Shown: positions 49,539-59,369 of the stretch, in pieces
How the letters are laid out: every line of letters begins with the position of its first letter
Numbering within the stretch: the first letter of the stretch is position 1
Source: Dyella_A ginsengisoli
Lineage (GTDB): Bacteria; Pseudomonadota; Gammaproteobacteria; Xanthomonadales; Rhodanobacteraceae
Assembly: GCF_044904665.1 (NCBI RefSeq)
Contig: NZ_JADIKM010000003.1
Location: 124,001 to 188,000, forward strand
Direction: 5' to 3'
Length of the DNA: 64,000 bases
The notes under the pieces: generated by a model
Told to the model about the DNA's origin: nothing
Databases searched by the model: none
Seen by the model: the letters and a program-made list of their open reading frames with translations, nothing else
Made by a program: the position numbers and the translations under genes

Positions 49539-51164
49539 ATGCGCCGTTATGCATCATTCGTCATCGCCGGGCTGTGCGGCCTGGCGGTTGCCAGTTCATC
49601 GCCGGCGCGCGACGCCGTCACGTCGGCGCCGGCGCTGTTTCGCGTCGAGCTCGCCAGTGGGTCCAGCCAGCCGGCCTCCGGCCGCCTGCTGTTGTTCGCG
49701 GTGGATGCGAAGACCGCCCGCGCCGCCGCGAAGGACGGCAAGGTGGAAGAGGTCGACACCAATCCGTTCAAGCCCGCCCAGACCGCGATCGCCGCGCGCG
49801 AGGTGACGCATCTGGCACCGGGCCAGGGCATCACGATGGATGCCGATGCGATGGCTTTTCCCAAGGCGTTCTCGCAGCTGCCGCCCGGCGACTACCTGCT
49901 GCAGGCCGTGCTCGACACCAACCACGACTACAACTATCACGGCCGCGACGCCGGCGACGTGGTCAGCCCGGTGGTCGAGGCGCACCTGCCCGGCGTCATG
50001 CCTCGCCTGGTGCTGGACAATGTGCTGCCCGAGCGGGGGCTGTGGGATTTCCCCAAGGGCGCGCTCAGTCCGACCACCGAGCAGCACATGGCCGAGGCAA
50101 AGGCGCACCTGCAGCCGATCGACTTCGTCAGCCCGGCGCTCAGCGCGTTCTGGGGACGTCCGATCCACATGAAGGGCTGGGTGCTGCTGCCGCCGGGCTA
50201 TGACGCCTCGGGCAAGACCACCTATCCGGTGGTCTATCACACGCACGGCTACGGCGGCAGCGACCGCAGCGAAGCGGCCACCGGCCTGGCGGTGTACGGC
50301 CAGATGGCCGAGAAGACCCTGCCGCCGATGATCTGGGTGCTGCTGGACGAATCCTCGGCCACCGGCACGCACGAGTTCGCCGACTCGGTGAACAACGGCC
50401 CGTGGGGCGAGGCACTCACCACCGAGCTGATCCCGTCGCTGGAAAAGCAGTACCGCATGGATGGCAAGGCCAGCGGCCGCTTCCTCAACGGCCATTCCTC
50501 CGGCGGCTGGGCCACGCTGTGGCTGCAGACGCGCTACCCGAAAGTGTTCGGCGGCACCTGGTCCACCTCGCCCGACCCGAGCGATTTCCACGATTTCACC
50601 GGGCCGGACCTGTATGCGCCGCACGCCAACGTCTACCGTCGTGCAGACGGCACGGCCTATCCGCTGGTGCGCGACAAGGGCAAGGTGTTCGCCAGCTTCG
50701 AGCAGTTCGCGAAGATGGAGCGCGTGATCGGCCCCTATGGCGGCCAGATGGCCTCGTTCGACTGGGTGTTCTCGCCGCGCGGCAAGGACGGCCGGCCGAT
50801 GCCGATGTTCGACCGCGACACCGGCGACGTCGATCCGGCGGTGGTCGCCTACTGGCGCGACCACTACGACATCGCCCATCGCCTCAAGACCAACTGGCCG
50901 GCGCTCAAGACCGACCTGGACGGAAAGATCCACCTCTACGTGGGCACCGCCGACACGTTCTACCTCGACGGCGCCGCGCATCGGCTCAAGGCTGTGCTCG
51001 ACGGGCTGGGCGCGAAGTCCTCGTTCCACTTCATCCCCGACCGCACCCACTTCGACCTCTACGTCATCGGCGAGGACCGCCAGGGCCTGATGAAGCAGAT
51101 CGCGTGGGAGATGTACGCGGTGGCGCGCCCCGGGGCGCAGCAACCAAAGAAAGCCGCGCCCTGA
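49539..51164 (+). CDS. Secreted alpha/beta-hydrolase (esterase-like)
   Basis: The 541-aa protein has a signal at about 1-24, a strand-rich N-terminal domain (about 30-200), and a hydrolase domain with the nucleophile elbow GHSSGG at 318-323 (Ser320) and a late histidine in DRTHFDLY. The layout resembles enterochelin-esterase and feruloyl-esterase-like secreted hydrolases. Asp could be in GTADTFYLDG. The ATG at 49539 (MRRYASF) follows GGGGAG. It comes 55 bases after the serine hydrolase and is probably in the same operon. Confidence 0.85.
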   Translation: MRRYASFVIAGLCGLAVASSSPARDAVTSAPALFRVELASGSSQPASGRLLLFAVDAKTARAAAKDGKVEEVDTNPFKPAQTAIAAREVTHLAPGQGITMDADAMAFPKAFSQLPPGDYLLQAVLDTNHDYNYHGRDAGDVVSPVVEAHLPGVMPRLVLDNVLPERGLWDFPKGALSPTTEQHMAEAKAHLQPIDFVSPALSAFWGRPIHMKGWVLLPPGYDASGKTTYPVVYHTHGYGGSDRSEAATGLAVYGQMAEKTLPPMIWVLLDESSATGTHEFADSVNNGPWGEALTTELIPSLEKQYRMDGKASGRFLNGHSSGGWATLWLQTRYPKVFGGTWSTSPDPSDFHDFTGPDLYAPHANVYRRADGTAYPLVRDKGKVFASFEQFAKMERVIGPYGGQMASFDWVFSPRGKDGRPMPMFDRDTGDVDPAVVAYWRDHYDIAHRLKTNWPALKTDLDGKIHLYVGTADTFYLDGAAHRLKAVLDGLGAKSSFHFIPDRTHFDLYVIGEDRQGLMKQIAWEMYAVARPGAQQPKKAAP

Positions 51165-51194
51165 CCGGTCCCCGCACAAACACGGCAGCCCTCG

Positions 51195-51277
51195 GTAGGA
51201 GCGACTTCAGTCGTCGCGATGCTCTTGCTCGCATTCCGCATCAAGGCAAAAGGCATCGCGGCTGAAGCCGCTCCTAC
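51195..51277. repeat. REP element, long imperfect hairpin
   Basis: GTAGGAGCGACTTCAGTCG at one end pairs with CGGCTGAAGCCGCTCCTAC at the other, giving about 25 bp of imperfect stem. This is the dispersed GTAGGAGCG(G/A)CTTCAG REP type known from pseudomonads and xanthomonads. It lies between the esterase and the VOC gene, after both stops, and may act as a terminator. Confidence 0.82.
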
Positions 51278-51313
51278 AGTGAGGCCGGGCGCGCACTCAC
51301 TGGTACCCGCCGC

Positions 51314-51733
51314 TCATTCCGCCCACGGGTCGTAGCTGCCGAACCACCACAGGTGGCCTTCCGGGTCGCGGCAGCTGTAGCCGGCGCCGCCGTAGTCCTT
51401 CTCGGCGTAGTCGTCCACGATCTGCGCTCCGGCGCTCTTCGCCTGGGTGTAGTGCGCGTGGCAATCCCTCACGATCACGCAAGCCACCTGGGTCTCGCGT
51501 CCGCCGGTCTCGGCGGGTGTCAACATGTGCTGGCCGAAGCCGTCCTCGCGCACCGAGCCCAGCATCACCATGCCGCTGCCGTAGGTGAGCTGGGCGTGGG
51601 CGACGCCGCCCTGGTCGTCCTCGTGCACCGCCTGGGCCGCAAAGCCGAACGCGCGGCAGAGCCAGTCGATGGCCGCATGCGCTTCGCGGTAGCGCAGACA
51701 GGGAATGATCGTGCTGCCGTGGGTCGCTGACAT
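51314..51733 (-). CDS. VOC (glyoxalase/bleomycin-resistance) family protein
   Basis: The 139-aa protein has the paired beta-alpha-beta-beta-beta unit: IIPCLRYREAHAAIDWLCRAFGF, then LTYGSGMVMLGSVRED and VDDYAEKDYGGAGYSCRDPEGHLWWFGSY. This matches PhnB-like/glyoxalase-type VOC proteins. Substrate and metal dependence are not evident. GAGGAG precedes ATG 51733. The AraC-type gene lies 74 bases upstream on the same strand and may control it. Confidence 0.9.
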   Translation of the reverse strand: MSATHGSTIIPCLRYREAHAAIDWLCRAFGFAAQAVHEDDQGGVAHAQLTYGSGMVMLGSVREDGFGQHMLTPAETGGRETQVACVIVRDCHAHYTQAKSAGAQIVDDYAEKDYGGAGYSCRDPEGHLWWFGSYDPWAE

Positions 51734-51807
51734 CGCTTGCTCCTCGAGAATGGGTGGAACAAGGCTAACCGTGCACCGTTGCCCGGTCTTGGCGATTTTC
51801 CGAAGCC

Positions 51808-52623
51808 CTAGTCGATCACCAGGTGATTGAGATGCGGGCCGCGCCGGGCCATGAACGCACCGGGCGTGAGGCCGGAAAAAGCGCGGAACTCGCGCACCAG
51901 GTGGGCCTGGTCGGTGAAGCCGCCGTCGGCAGCCACCCGGCACCAGTCCACGCTGCCCGCCAGATGTACCTGCACCAGCACCGCGCGAAAACGTTGCAGG
52001 CGCGCATAGCGCTTCGGACCCATGCCGATCTGGCGATGAAAGCGCATCCGCAGGCTGTCGTCGGACAGCCCGGTCTGCTGCACAACTTTCGCGATGCAGG
52101 CCCATTGGGGAGCGCGATCCAGGGCTGCTGCGACATGCGCCACCGCGGGATCGGTGGCTGGCCCGCGCCGCTGGGCCAGCAGCCATTGCTCGAGGATCTG
52201 CAGGCGCATGCCGGGGGCGGCCGTGTCCAGCAGCCGCTGTCGCAGCTGGCGCGCAGCGGCGCCGAACAGGTCCTCCAGGTTGATGTCCCGCGCCAGCAGC
52301 GCCTGCTGGTTCTCGGCGGTCAGCGCATGGGCGCCACCGGGCCGGAACATCACGCCCATCACGCGCACCTGCTCGGCGGTGTCGATGATCTGGCTGGTCA
52401 GGCGAGGACCGCCGAGCACGCTGCCGGACGAGCGCAGGCAATGGCGCTGCGGCTCGTCGGTGTAGACGCGGGTCTCGTCCTCGCACAGGTTGATGATCAG
52501 TTGCGCGCCGGGTTGCGGCAGCACGCGCTCGAAATGGTGCGCGGCGGCGGGCATGTCCCAGTCCCAGATCTTCTCGATCAGGGCATCCAGCGGTGCGGCC
52601 GGGCGACGCTGCATGAATCCCAT
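51808..52623 (-). CDS. AraC family transcriptional regulator
   Basis: The 271-aa protein has an N-terminal sensor region (about 5-150; EKIWDWDMPAAAHHFERVLPQPGAQLIINL, the DUF6597-like fold). The C-terminal double helix-turn-helix (about 165-265) is WACIAKVVQQTGLSDDSLRMRFHRQIGMGPKRYARLQRF, then DWCRVAADGGFTDQAHLVREFRAFSGLTPG. It probably regulates the VOC gene directly downstream. ATGs at 52623 and 52614 are both possible; the first is chosen. Confidence 0.88.
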   Translation of the reverse strand: MGFMQRRPAAPLDALIEKIWDWDMPAAAHHFERVLPQPGAQLIINLCEDETRVYTDEPQRHCLRSSGSVLGGPRLTSQIIDTAEQVRVMGVMFRPGGAHALTAENQQALLARDINLEDLFGAAARQLRQRLLDTAAPGMRLQILEQWLLAQRRGPATDPAVAHVAAALDRAPQWACIAKVVQQTGLSDDSLRMRFHRQIGMGPKRYARLQRFRAVLVQVHLAGSVDWCRVAADGGFTDQAHLVREFRAFSGLTPGAFMARRGPHLNHLVID

Positions 52624-52630
52624 GGACGGC

Positions 52631-55036
52631 TCAGGAATCGGGAGGGACAACCCCAGTATCGCGCGGTGGGCGCACGGTGCGCACCACCATGTCCTGCGCA
52701 CGGATCAGCGGCAGGTTCTGCTCGCGCAGCTTGGCCAGCACCGCGAACAGCAGGTCGCTCTTCACGGTGGAGGCGTCGCGCGGGCTGCGCGTGTAGGCGT
52801 AGGCGCTGAACACCATGTTGCCCGCGTCGATGCTGTCCAGCTGCACGAACGGCGCCGGCGTGTCCAGCGTGACCGGATGCGCTCGCAGTGCCTCCAGAAT
52901 GAGGTCGCGCGCACGCGCCGCGTCGGTGTCGAGCGGCATTGGCACGCTGAACTTCACCCGGCCGATCGCGTCGGCCAGCGTCACGTTGCGCACGTTCTGG
53001 GTGATCAGCTGCGAGTTCGGCACGATCACCGTGGAGCGGTCCCACAGCTGGATCTCGGTGGCGCGCACGTTGATCCGGCGGATGTCGCCCTCCACCCCGT
53101 TGAGGCTCACCCAGTCGCCCACCTTCACCGGCCGTTCGGCGAGCAGGATCAGGCCGGAGATGAAGTTCGACACGATCGCCTGCAGGCCGAAGCCGATGCC
53201 CACCGACAGCGCGCTGGCGATCCACGCGATGTTCTGCAGGCTCACCTTCAGCGTGGCCAGCGCCATCACGAACACCAGCACGCCGCCCACGTAGCCGAGC
53301 AGGGTCAGCATCGACATGCGCATGCCGGCATCGAGCCGCGTGTTGGGCAGCAGTTCCTCGTCGAGCCAGCGCTTGATGGTGCGCACCACCAGCAGGCCCA
53401 CCACCAGCACCAGCATGGCCTTGAGCACGTCGCGCGGCGCCAGCGTCATCTCGCCGAAGGTGAGCCCGCCCAGCAGGCTGCCGACGCTGGAGGTGAGGTC
53501 TTCCGGGCTGGCGCCCAGGCGCGAGATCACCGCACCGATGCCCAGCAGCACCGCCAGTGCGCGGGTGATGCCGGAGAGCACGGCGCGTGCCTGCTCCAGC
53601 GGCCCGGGCTCCAGCTCGAAGGCTGCCTGCAGCCGCTGTCCGGTGCGTCCCTTGGGCGACAGCAGCAGCGCCCAGGTGTCGTTGAGCGCATGCATGAACA
53701 GGTACAGCGAGGCGATCACCACGCTGATCCATACCGCGTTGATCGCCACGAAAAACGCCAGCGCGATGTAGCCCGTCGCCACCGCCAGCACGCAGGTCAT
53801 CGAGGCCAGCGCCAGCGCGCCCAGGCACACGCCGATCCACAGTGAGCGGCTCGGCGGCGGATCGCCCGCGGCCGCCAGCGCACGCCGCGCGCGCGCCTGG
53901 CGCAGCAGCGCTGTACCGATCAATGCGGCGGTCACCAGCGCAATCAATCCGCGCGTGGCCACGCTGGCCGGCAGGCTGGCGCTGATCGCGTGGTTCACCA
54001 ACTCCACCGTACCGAGCAGGGCGATCGCCATCGCCAGCAGCCATGGGAAGGGACGCAGTGCCTGCGCCTCGGCATCGGCAAGCTCGGGCAGGCGCCAGCT
54101 CGGGCGCACCGCCGAGAGCAGGGCGCGCCCGAGCCCGGCGACGTAGGCACTGAGCAGCACCAGCTGCACCATCTGGTGGGCGAGCGTGGCGAGATCGTCG
54201 TCGAGCAGGCCGTTCCAGTTCACCGACCAGTACACCAGCTGGGCGGCCAGGCCGGTGTTGAGCGCGGTGAGCACGGCGATCGCCAGCGCCAGTGCGCTGC
54301 GACGCAGACGGCCGGCGGCCATGCGGTTCTGGGTGAGGCGCAGCAGCTGCCGCTCCAGCAGCCAGCGGCCCACGCCCAGCAGCAGCGCGGCGGCAATCAG
54401 GCAGGTCACGAAGGGCGTGCGGTTGGGCGGTTGCCAGGCGTCGTGGATCGCCGTGCTCAGGTCGCCACCAAGCGCGCGCAGGCGACGCAGGTCGGAGGGC
54501 AGGCTGCGCATCGGGTCGGACCAGAACGCGGTACTGAACGGCGTGGCCGTGCGTTCGGCCAAGCGCGCCTGGAATTCGTTGCGGCGCTGGTCGGACAGCT
54601 GCGCGGCGAGCTGTGCCGCCTCCTGGCCCATCAGCTGCGCCTGCTTCACCTGGGCGTCGACGTCGGCCTGCGTCTTGTCCAGCTTGCGCCGCTGCGCGCT
54701 CACTTCGGTCGCTTCGGCGGGCGCGCCCTTGGCCGGCGCCGGCCCGAGTACGGCCAGCTGCGCCTGCACGCTCTGCACCTGTGGCGCGAGGCTGCCCGCC
54801 ACCTCGCCGGCCTGGTCCTGCACGGCCAGCGCCTGCGTGCGCAGATCACCCAGTTGCGCCGCGGTCGGCTGGGCGGCGAGCGCCTTCTTGATGTCATCCA
54901 GCTGGCTGCGCAGCAGGTCCAGTTGCGCGGCCGGCGTGGGCGGCGGCGCATCGGGCGCGGCGTCCTGGCGGGCGAGGGCGGCCGTGCTGCCGAAGGCGAG
55001 CAGGAGGAGCAGCAGGAGGCGGGCGAGGCGAGGCAT
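52631..55036 (-). CDS. Mechanosensitive channel, MscS family with DUF3772
   Basis: The 801-aa protein has a signal (1-22) and a periplasmic coiled-coil DUF3772 region (about 30-165). Several membrane helices follow from about 205 to 580, and the MscS pore and beta domain lies at about 585-760 (TLGYVGGVLVFVMALATLK, VGIGFGLQAIVSNFISGLILLAERPVKVGDWV). This is the large MscK/MscM-like type that releases solutes on osmotic downshock. It reads in the same direction as the AraC gene, 7 bases before it. Confidence 0.92.
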   Translation of the reverse strand: MPRLARLLLLLLLAFGSTAALARQDAAPDAPPPTPAAQLDLLRSQLDDIKKALAAQPTAAQLGDLRTQALAVQDQAGEVAGSLAPQVQSVQAQLAVLGPAPAKGAPAEATEVSAQRRKLDKTQADVDAQVKQAQLMGQEAAQLAAQLSDQRRNEFQARLAERTATPFSTAFWSDPMRSLPSDLRRLRALGGDLSTAIHDAWQPPNRTPFVTCLIAAALLLGVGRWLLERQLLRLTQNRMAAGRLRRSALALAIAVLTALNTGLAAQLVYWSVNWNGLLDDDLATLAHQMVQLVLLSAYVAGLGRALLSAVRPSWRLPELADAEAQALRPFPWLLAMAIALLGTVELVNHAISASLPASVATRGLIALVTAALIGTALLRQARARRALAAAGDPPPSRSLWIGVCLGALALASMTCVLAVATGYIALAFFVAINAVWISVVIASLYLFMHALNDTWALLLSPKGRTGQRLQAAFELEPGPLEQARAVLSGITRALAVLLGIGAVISRLGASPEDLTSSVGSLLGGLTFGEMTLAPRDVLKAMLVLVVGLLVVRTIKRWLDEELLPNTRLDAGMRMSMLTLLGYVGGVLVFVMALATLKVSLQNIAWIASALSVGIGFGLQAIVSNFISGLILLAERPVKVGDWVSLNGVEGDIRRINVRATEIQLWDRSTVIVPNSQLITQNVRNVTLADAIGRVKFSVPMPLDTDAARARDLILEALRAHPVTLDTPAPFVQLDSIDAGNMVFSAYAYTRSPRDASTVKSDLLFAVLAKLREQNLPLIRAQDMVVRTVRPPRDTGVVPPDS

Positions 55037-55124
55037 CCGGGCATGATCGGAGCCGCTCCGTGGGCGGTCAATCGCAGCGGGGGGCTTGACGAGGTGTTCA
55101 GTGGCGCGCGTTCAGGCTGCATCG

Positions 55125-55820
55125 ATGACCTCGCCCTTCGACGTATCGCCCGAACTGCTCGCCTGGGACGGCGACGTGCCCCGCGCCCGCCGCCTGCAGA
55201 GCGAGCTGGCCGCCCGCGTGCGGCTGCACGACGACGATGGCCCGGAGCCGCACCGCGTCGCCGGCGTCGACGTGGGCTTCGAGGAAGGCGGCGCCATCAC
55301 CCGAGCCGCCGCCGTACTGCTCGATGCGGCCACCATGCAGCCGCTGGCCGAGGTGGTGGCCCGGTTGCCCACGCGCATGCCGTACATCCCGGGCCTGCTG
55401 TCGTTCCGCGAGCTGCCCGCCGTGCTGGCGGCGCTGGCACAGCTGCCGCACGTGCCGGACCTGATCCTCGTCGACGGCCACGGCGTGGCGCATCCGCGCG
55501 GGCTCGGCATCGCCGCCCACCTGGGCGTGATCACCGGCCTGCCCACCATCGGCGTGGCGAAGAAGATCCTCGTCGGCACCCACGACGCCATCGGACCCTC
55601 GCGCGGCGAGCGCGCGCCGCTGATGCACCGCGGCCGGATGATCGGCACCGCGCTGCGCAGCAAGGACGGCATCCTGCCGCTGATCGTCTCCCCCGGCCAC
55701 CGCGTGAGCCACGCCACGGCGGTGGAGCGCGTGCTCGCCTGTGGCCGCGGCTACAAGCTGCCCGAGCCCACGCGGCTGGCCGACCGGCTGGCTTCTCGCC
55801 GCGATCGCCGCCCCTTGTAG
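55125..55820 (+). CDS. nfi: Endonuclease V
   Basis: The 231-aa enzyme nicks DNA near deaminated bases such as inosine. Family marks: AGVDVGF with Asp49, PYIPG at 86-90 (the strand-wedge), FRE with Glu96, and VDGHG with Asp117, all expected of the metal-binding centre. The end ACGRGYKLPEPTRLAD is also conserved. No strong ribosome site precedes ATG 55125; the GTG at 55101 upstream is a less likely start. Confidence 0.95.
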   Translation: MTSPFDVSPELLAWDGDVPRARRLQSELAARVRLHDDDGPEPHRVAGVDVGFEEGGAITRAAAVLLDAATMQPLAEVVARLPTRMPYIPGLLSFRELPAVLAALAQLPHVPDLILVDGHGVAHPRGLGIAAHLGVITGLPTIGVAKKILVGTHDAIGPSRGERAPLMHRGRMIGTALRSKDGILPLIVSPGHRVSHATAVERVLACGRGYKLPEPTRLADRLASRRDRRPL

Positions 55821-55839
55821 GAGCGCGCCCTGCGCGCGA
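55816..55839. repeat. Short REP-like hairpin
   Basis: GTAGGAGCGCGCCCTGCGCGC shares its GTAGGAGCG head with the REP at 51195-51277 and folds on CGCGC/GCGCG. It lies at the stop of endonuclease V, overlapping its last bases. Confidence 0.55.
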
Positions 55840-55977
55840 CCGGCCTGTCGACGCGCCGCGCAATCCCGTCGACCAGCGCCGCCGCCGGATGCGACACCGC
55901 GCAGGTTGTGCCGTCGCCCTGCCGGCCACATGCTGATCTTCTAAGCGCCCGCTGGCGCCCGTCGGACACCCACCCCC

Positions 55978-57822
<1,845 letters not shown>

Positions 57823-58047
57823 GGGTCTGTTTCGAGCGCACCGGGCGAGCAAACGGTTTATTCGCTCGAATCCGTGGCGATATCGGATATCGCGGCGAAA
57901 AGTGCGATATGCAACGACAGCGAATCGACGGGCTCACTGCCATCGCTGTTGCAGGTGCCTGATGCCGCAACAAAAAACGTAGGCTTGACCGTGTCGCCGC
58001 TGCAGCGGACTATCGGCACATATGCCCCGATGTGGGGTCTACTAAGC
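57823..58047. other. Lower-GC intergenic segment before the cassette array
   Basis: This 225-base stretch is less GC-rich than the ABC gene. It contains the palindrome GCGATATCGGATATCGC (57877-57893) and CCGCTGCAGCGG (57997-58008). A 17-codon frame at 57909-57962 reads MQRQRIDGLTAIAVAGA, which resembles the start of acyltransferase-3 proteins; it may be a remnant. No integrase gene is here. A degenerate attC or attI could lie in this part, since the core GTTAGAC follows at 58048. Confidence 0.5.
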
Positions 58048-58054
58048 GTTAGAC
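58048..58054 (+). other. Core recombination site at the array's left end (attI or degenerate attC)
   Basis: GTTAGAC fits the GTTRRRY core exactly. Cassette 1 begins one base after the G, as at the other sites. The part upstream does not show a clear RYYYAAC partner, so it may be an attI remnant or a decayed attC. Confidence 0.6.
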
Positions 58055-58071
58055 GCCACAGGATTCGAGGT

Positions 58072-58287
58072 ATGTCAAAACAACAGACTGAGCAGCAGCG
58101 CTACCTAAGCTTTGGTATCGGCATCGGCGTCGCCATCGGGTGTGGTCTTGGAATAATCTTTGGCAACCTCGCTCTAGGTATCGGGCCAGGCATTGCAATC
58201 GGCATCGTGTTTGGTATTGCATTAGGCAAAAAGCGCGCAGCTAAATCTGGCAACGACGGCGGCGAAAATGGTACTGGTGGCGTCTAA
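58072..58287 (+). CDS. Cassette 1: glycine-zipper membrane peptide
   Basis: The 71-aa protein has a short polar start and a long Gly-rich hydrophobic stretch at about 14-52 (GIGIGVAIGCGLGIIF, then ALGIGPGIAIGIVFGIALG). It looks like two helices packed by glycine zippers with a Pro turn, then a charged tail. No homologue can be named. Its stop TAA lies in the first core of attC1, as in compact gene cassettes. Possible roles include a membrane-active toxin or a chaperone-like anchor. The GAGG before ATG 58072 is a weak ribosome site. Confidence 0.7.
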   Translation: MSKQQTEQQRYLSFGIGIGVAIGCGLGIIFGNLALGIGPGIAIGIVFGIALGKKRAAKSGNDGGENGTGGV

Positions 58288-58338
58288 CATTTCATTCAAG
58301 GCGGACGGCTACGCCACCGCTGAATTACAGCGTTAGTT
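58282..58338 (+). other. attC site 1
   Basis: GTCTAAC at 58282-58288 and GTTAGTT at 58332-58338 are the outer cores. Between them ATTCAAGGCGG and CCGCTGAAT form the inner arms with a short bulge. The 57-bp site shares TTC.TTC.AGGCG.ACGGCT.CGCC with attC2. Cassette 1 ends and cassette 2 begins between G58332 and T58333. Confidence 0.85.
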
Positions 58339-58345
58339 TTCGAGC

Positions 58346-58810
58346 ATGACTGACGTCACCATGTGCAATCCTAATGTCCGTCAAGCTGCGGTCGCCGACG
58401 CTGCTGAAATCGCCGCGTGTCTTTCCGCTCTCGGTTATGGCACCTTGGCCAGCCTCGTTACCGAGCGACTCACCTCATTTACCAAGAGCCCGACGGACGC
58501 CGTGTTCGTCGCTTCGATTTCCGGCCATGCATCCTTGATTGGCGTCGTTAGCGTGCATCTGCTTCCTCTCTTTCATGCACCTGGCCTACTAGGCCGCATC
58601 ACCTCACTTGCGGTCTGCGACGAAGCTCGCGGCAAAGGTGTAGGCAAAGCACTTGTTACAGCAGCGGAGGAGTGGGCGTGGGCCGCGGGTGCTCGGCGCA
58701 TAGAAGTTACAAGCGGCGATCACCGTCCGGCAGCGCATGCGTTCTACCAAGCAACTGGGTATTCGCTAGACGAGCGTCGCTTCATCAAGCATGCTGCCAG
58801 ATCAAGCTAA
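58346..58810 (+). CDS. Cassette 2: GNAT family N-acetyltransferase
   Basis: The 154-aa single GNAT domain has VRQAAVADAAEIAACLSALGY, the acetyl-CoA loop ARGKGVGKALVTAAEEWA (RxxGxG), and the end motif HAFYQATGYSLDERRFIK. The acceptor is unknown. Cassette GNATs may modify antibiotics or toxins, but nothing here proves this. Its stop overlaps attC2. Base use is lower in GC than in the flanking genes. Confidence 0.88.
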   Translation: MTDVTMCNPNVRQAAVADAAEIAACLSALGYGTLASLVTERLTSFTKSPTDAVFVASISGHASLIGVVSVHLLPLFHAPGLLGRITSLAVCDEARGKGVGKALVTAAEEWAWAAGARRIEVTSGDHRPAAHAFYQATGYSLDERRFIKHAARSS

Positions 58811-58861
58811 CAGTTCGTTCGAGGCGTACGGCTGCGCCGCCGCTCAACTTAAGCGTTAGCC
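58805..58861 (+). other. attC site 2
   Basis: AGCTAAC (58805-58811) and GTTAGCC (58855-58861) are the cores. The inner arms are GTTCGAGGCG and a CGCCGCTCAAC-type counterpart, with an unpaired C as the extrahelical base. The 57-bp length equals that of attC1. Confidence 0.85.
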
Positions 58862-58886
58862 ACCACAATCCACACGGAAGGTACGC

Positions 58887-59369
58887 ATGAACGAACTCGA
58901 CGACATGCAGAAGCGGCTCAAGGCGATTGCCGAAGTGGTCAATGCCTTCAAGAGTGAGGCCGTCCAACTTCGCGTGGTGGAGGTACTTCTTAGCCATCTT
59001 CGAGTACCGGCGGCTCCAACCGGCAATATTGAGCCCAAGCCACCAAGGCGCTCCAAACGCCGAAAGACATCTACCAAGACCGAGGCGCCAGCCGGCGGTG
59101 CCGAGAAGCCCGTGCCTCAGAAGGCGTCACGAGCGACCGCGAGAAGCTCAGCTTCGCCCGGCGCGTTCGCAATGATCAGCCAACTCCTTGGCGATAGATT
59201 CTTCAAGGCCCCAAGAACTATTGGTGCCATCGTTGCCCACTGCAGAACCTCGAAGGGTCACCACTACAAAGCCAACGAATGCTCGCCGGCACTCCTTCGA
59301 CTACTCCGAGACGGCAAGCTGAAGCGCGAAAAGAACAAGGACGGGCAGTATGAATACACCCAAGCCTAA
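58887..59369 (+). CDS. Cassette 3, gene A: winged-helix-like protein with basic linker
   Basis: The 160-aa protein has an amphipathic helical N-terminus (1-40, MNELDDMQKRLKAIAEVVNAFKSEAVQLRVVEVLL). A basic linker follows (about 52-85, RRSKRRKTSTK...). The C-terminal domain (about 93-160; FKAPRTIGAIVAHCRTSKGHHYKANECSPALLRLLRDGKLKREKNKDGQYEY) reads as a helix-turn-helix with a terminal wing. It would bind nucleic acid. I know no named family for it. AAGG lies before ATG 58887, and its last 20 bases overlap gene B. Confidence 0.75.
   Translation: MNELDDMQKRLKAIAEVVNAFKSEAVQLRVVEVLLSHLRVPAAPTGNIEPKPPRRSKRRKTSTKTEAPAGGAEKPVPQKASRATARSSASPGAFAMISQLLGDRFFKAPRTIGAIVAHCRTSKGHHYKANECSPALLRLLRDGKLKREKNKDGQYEYTQA

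Noticed and set aside
57909..57962. 17-codon frame similar to an acyltransferase start as a functional gene
   Set aside because: Far too short for the family; mentioned only as a possible remnant.
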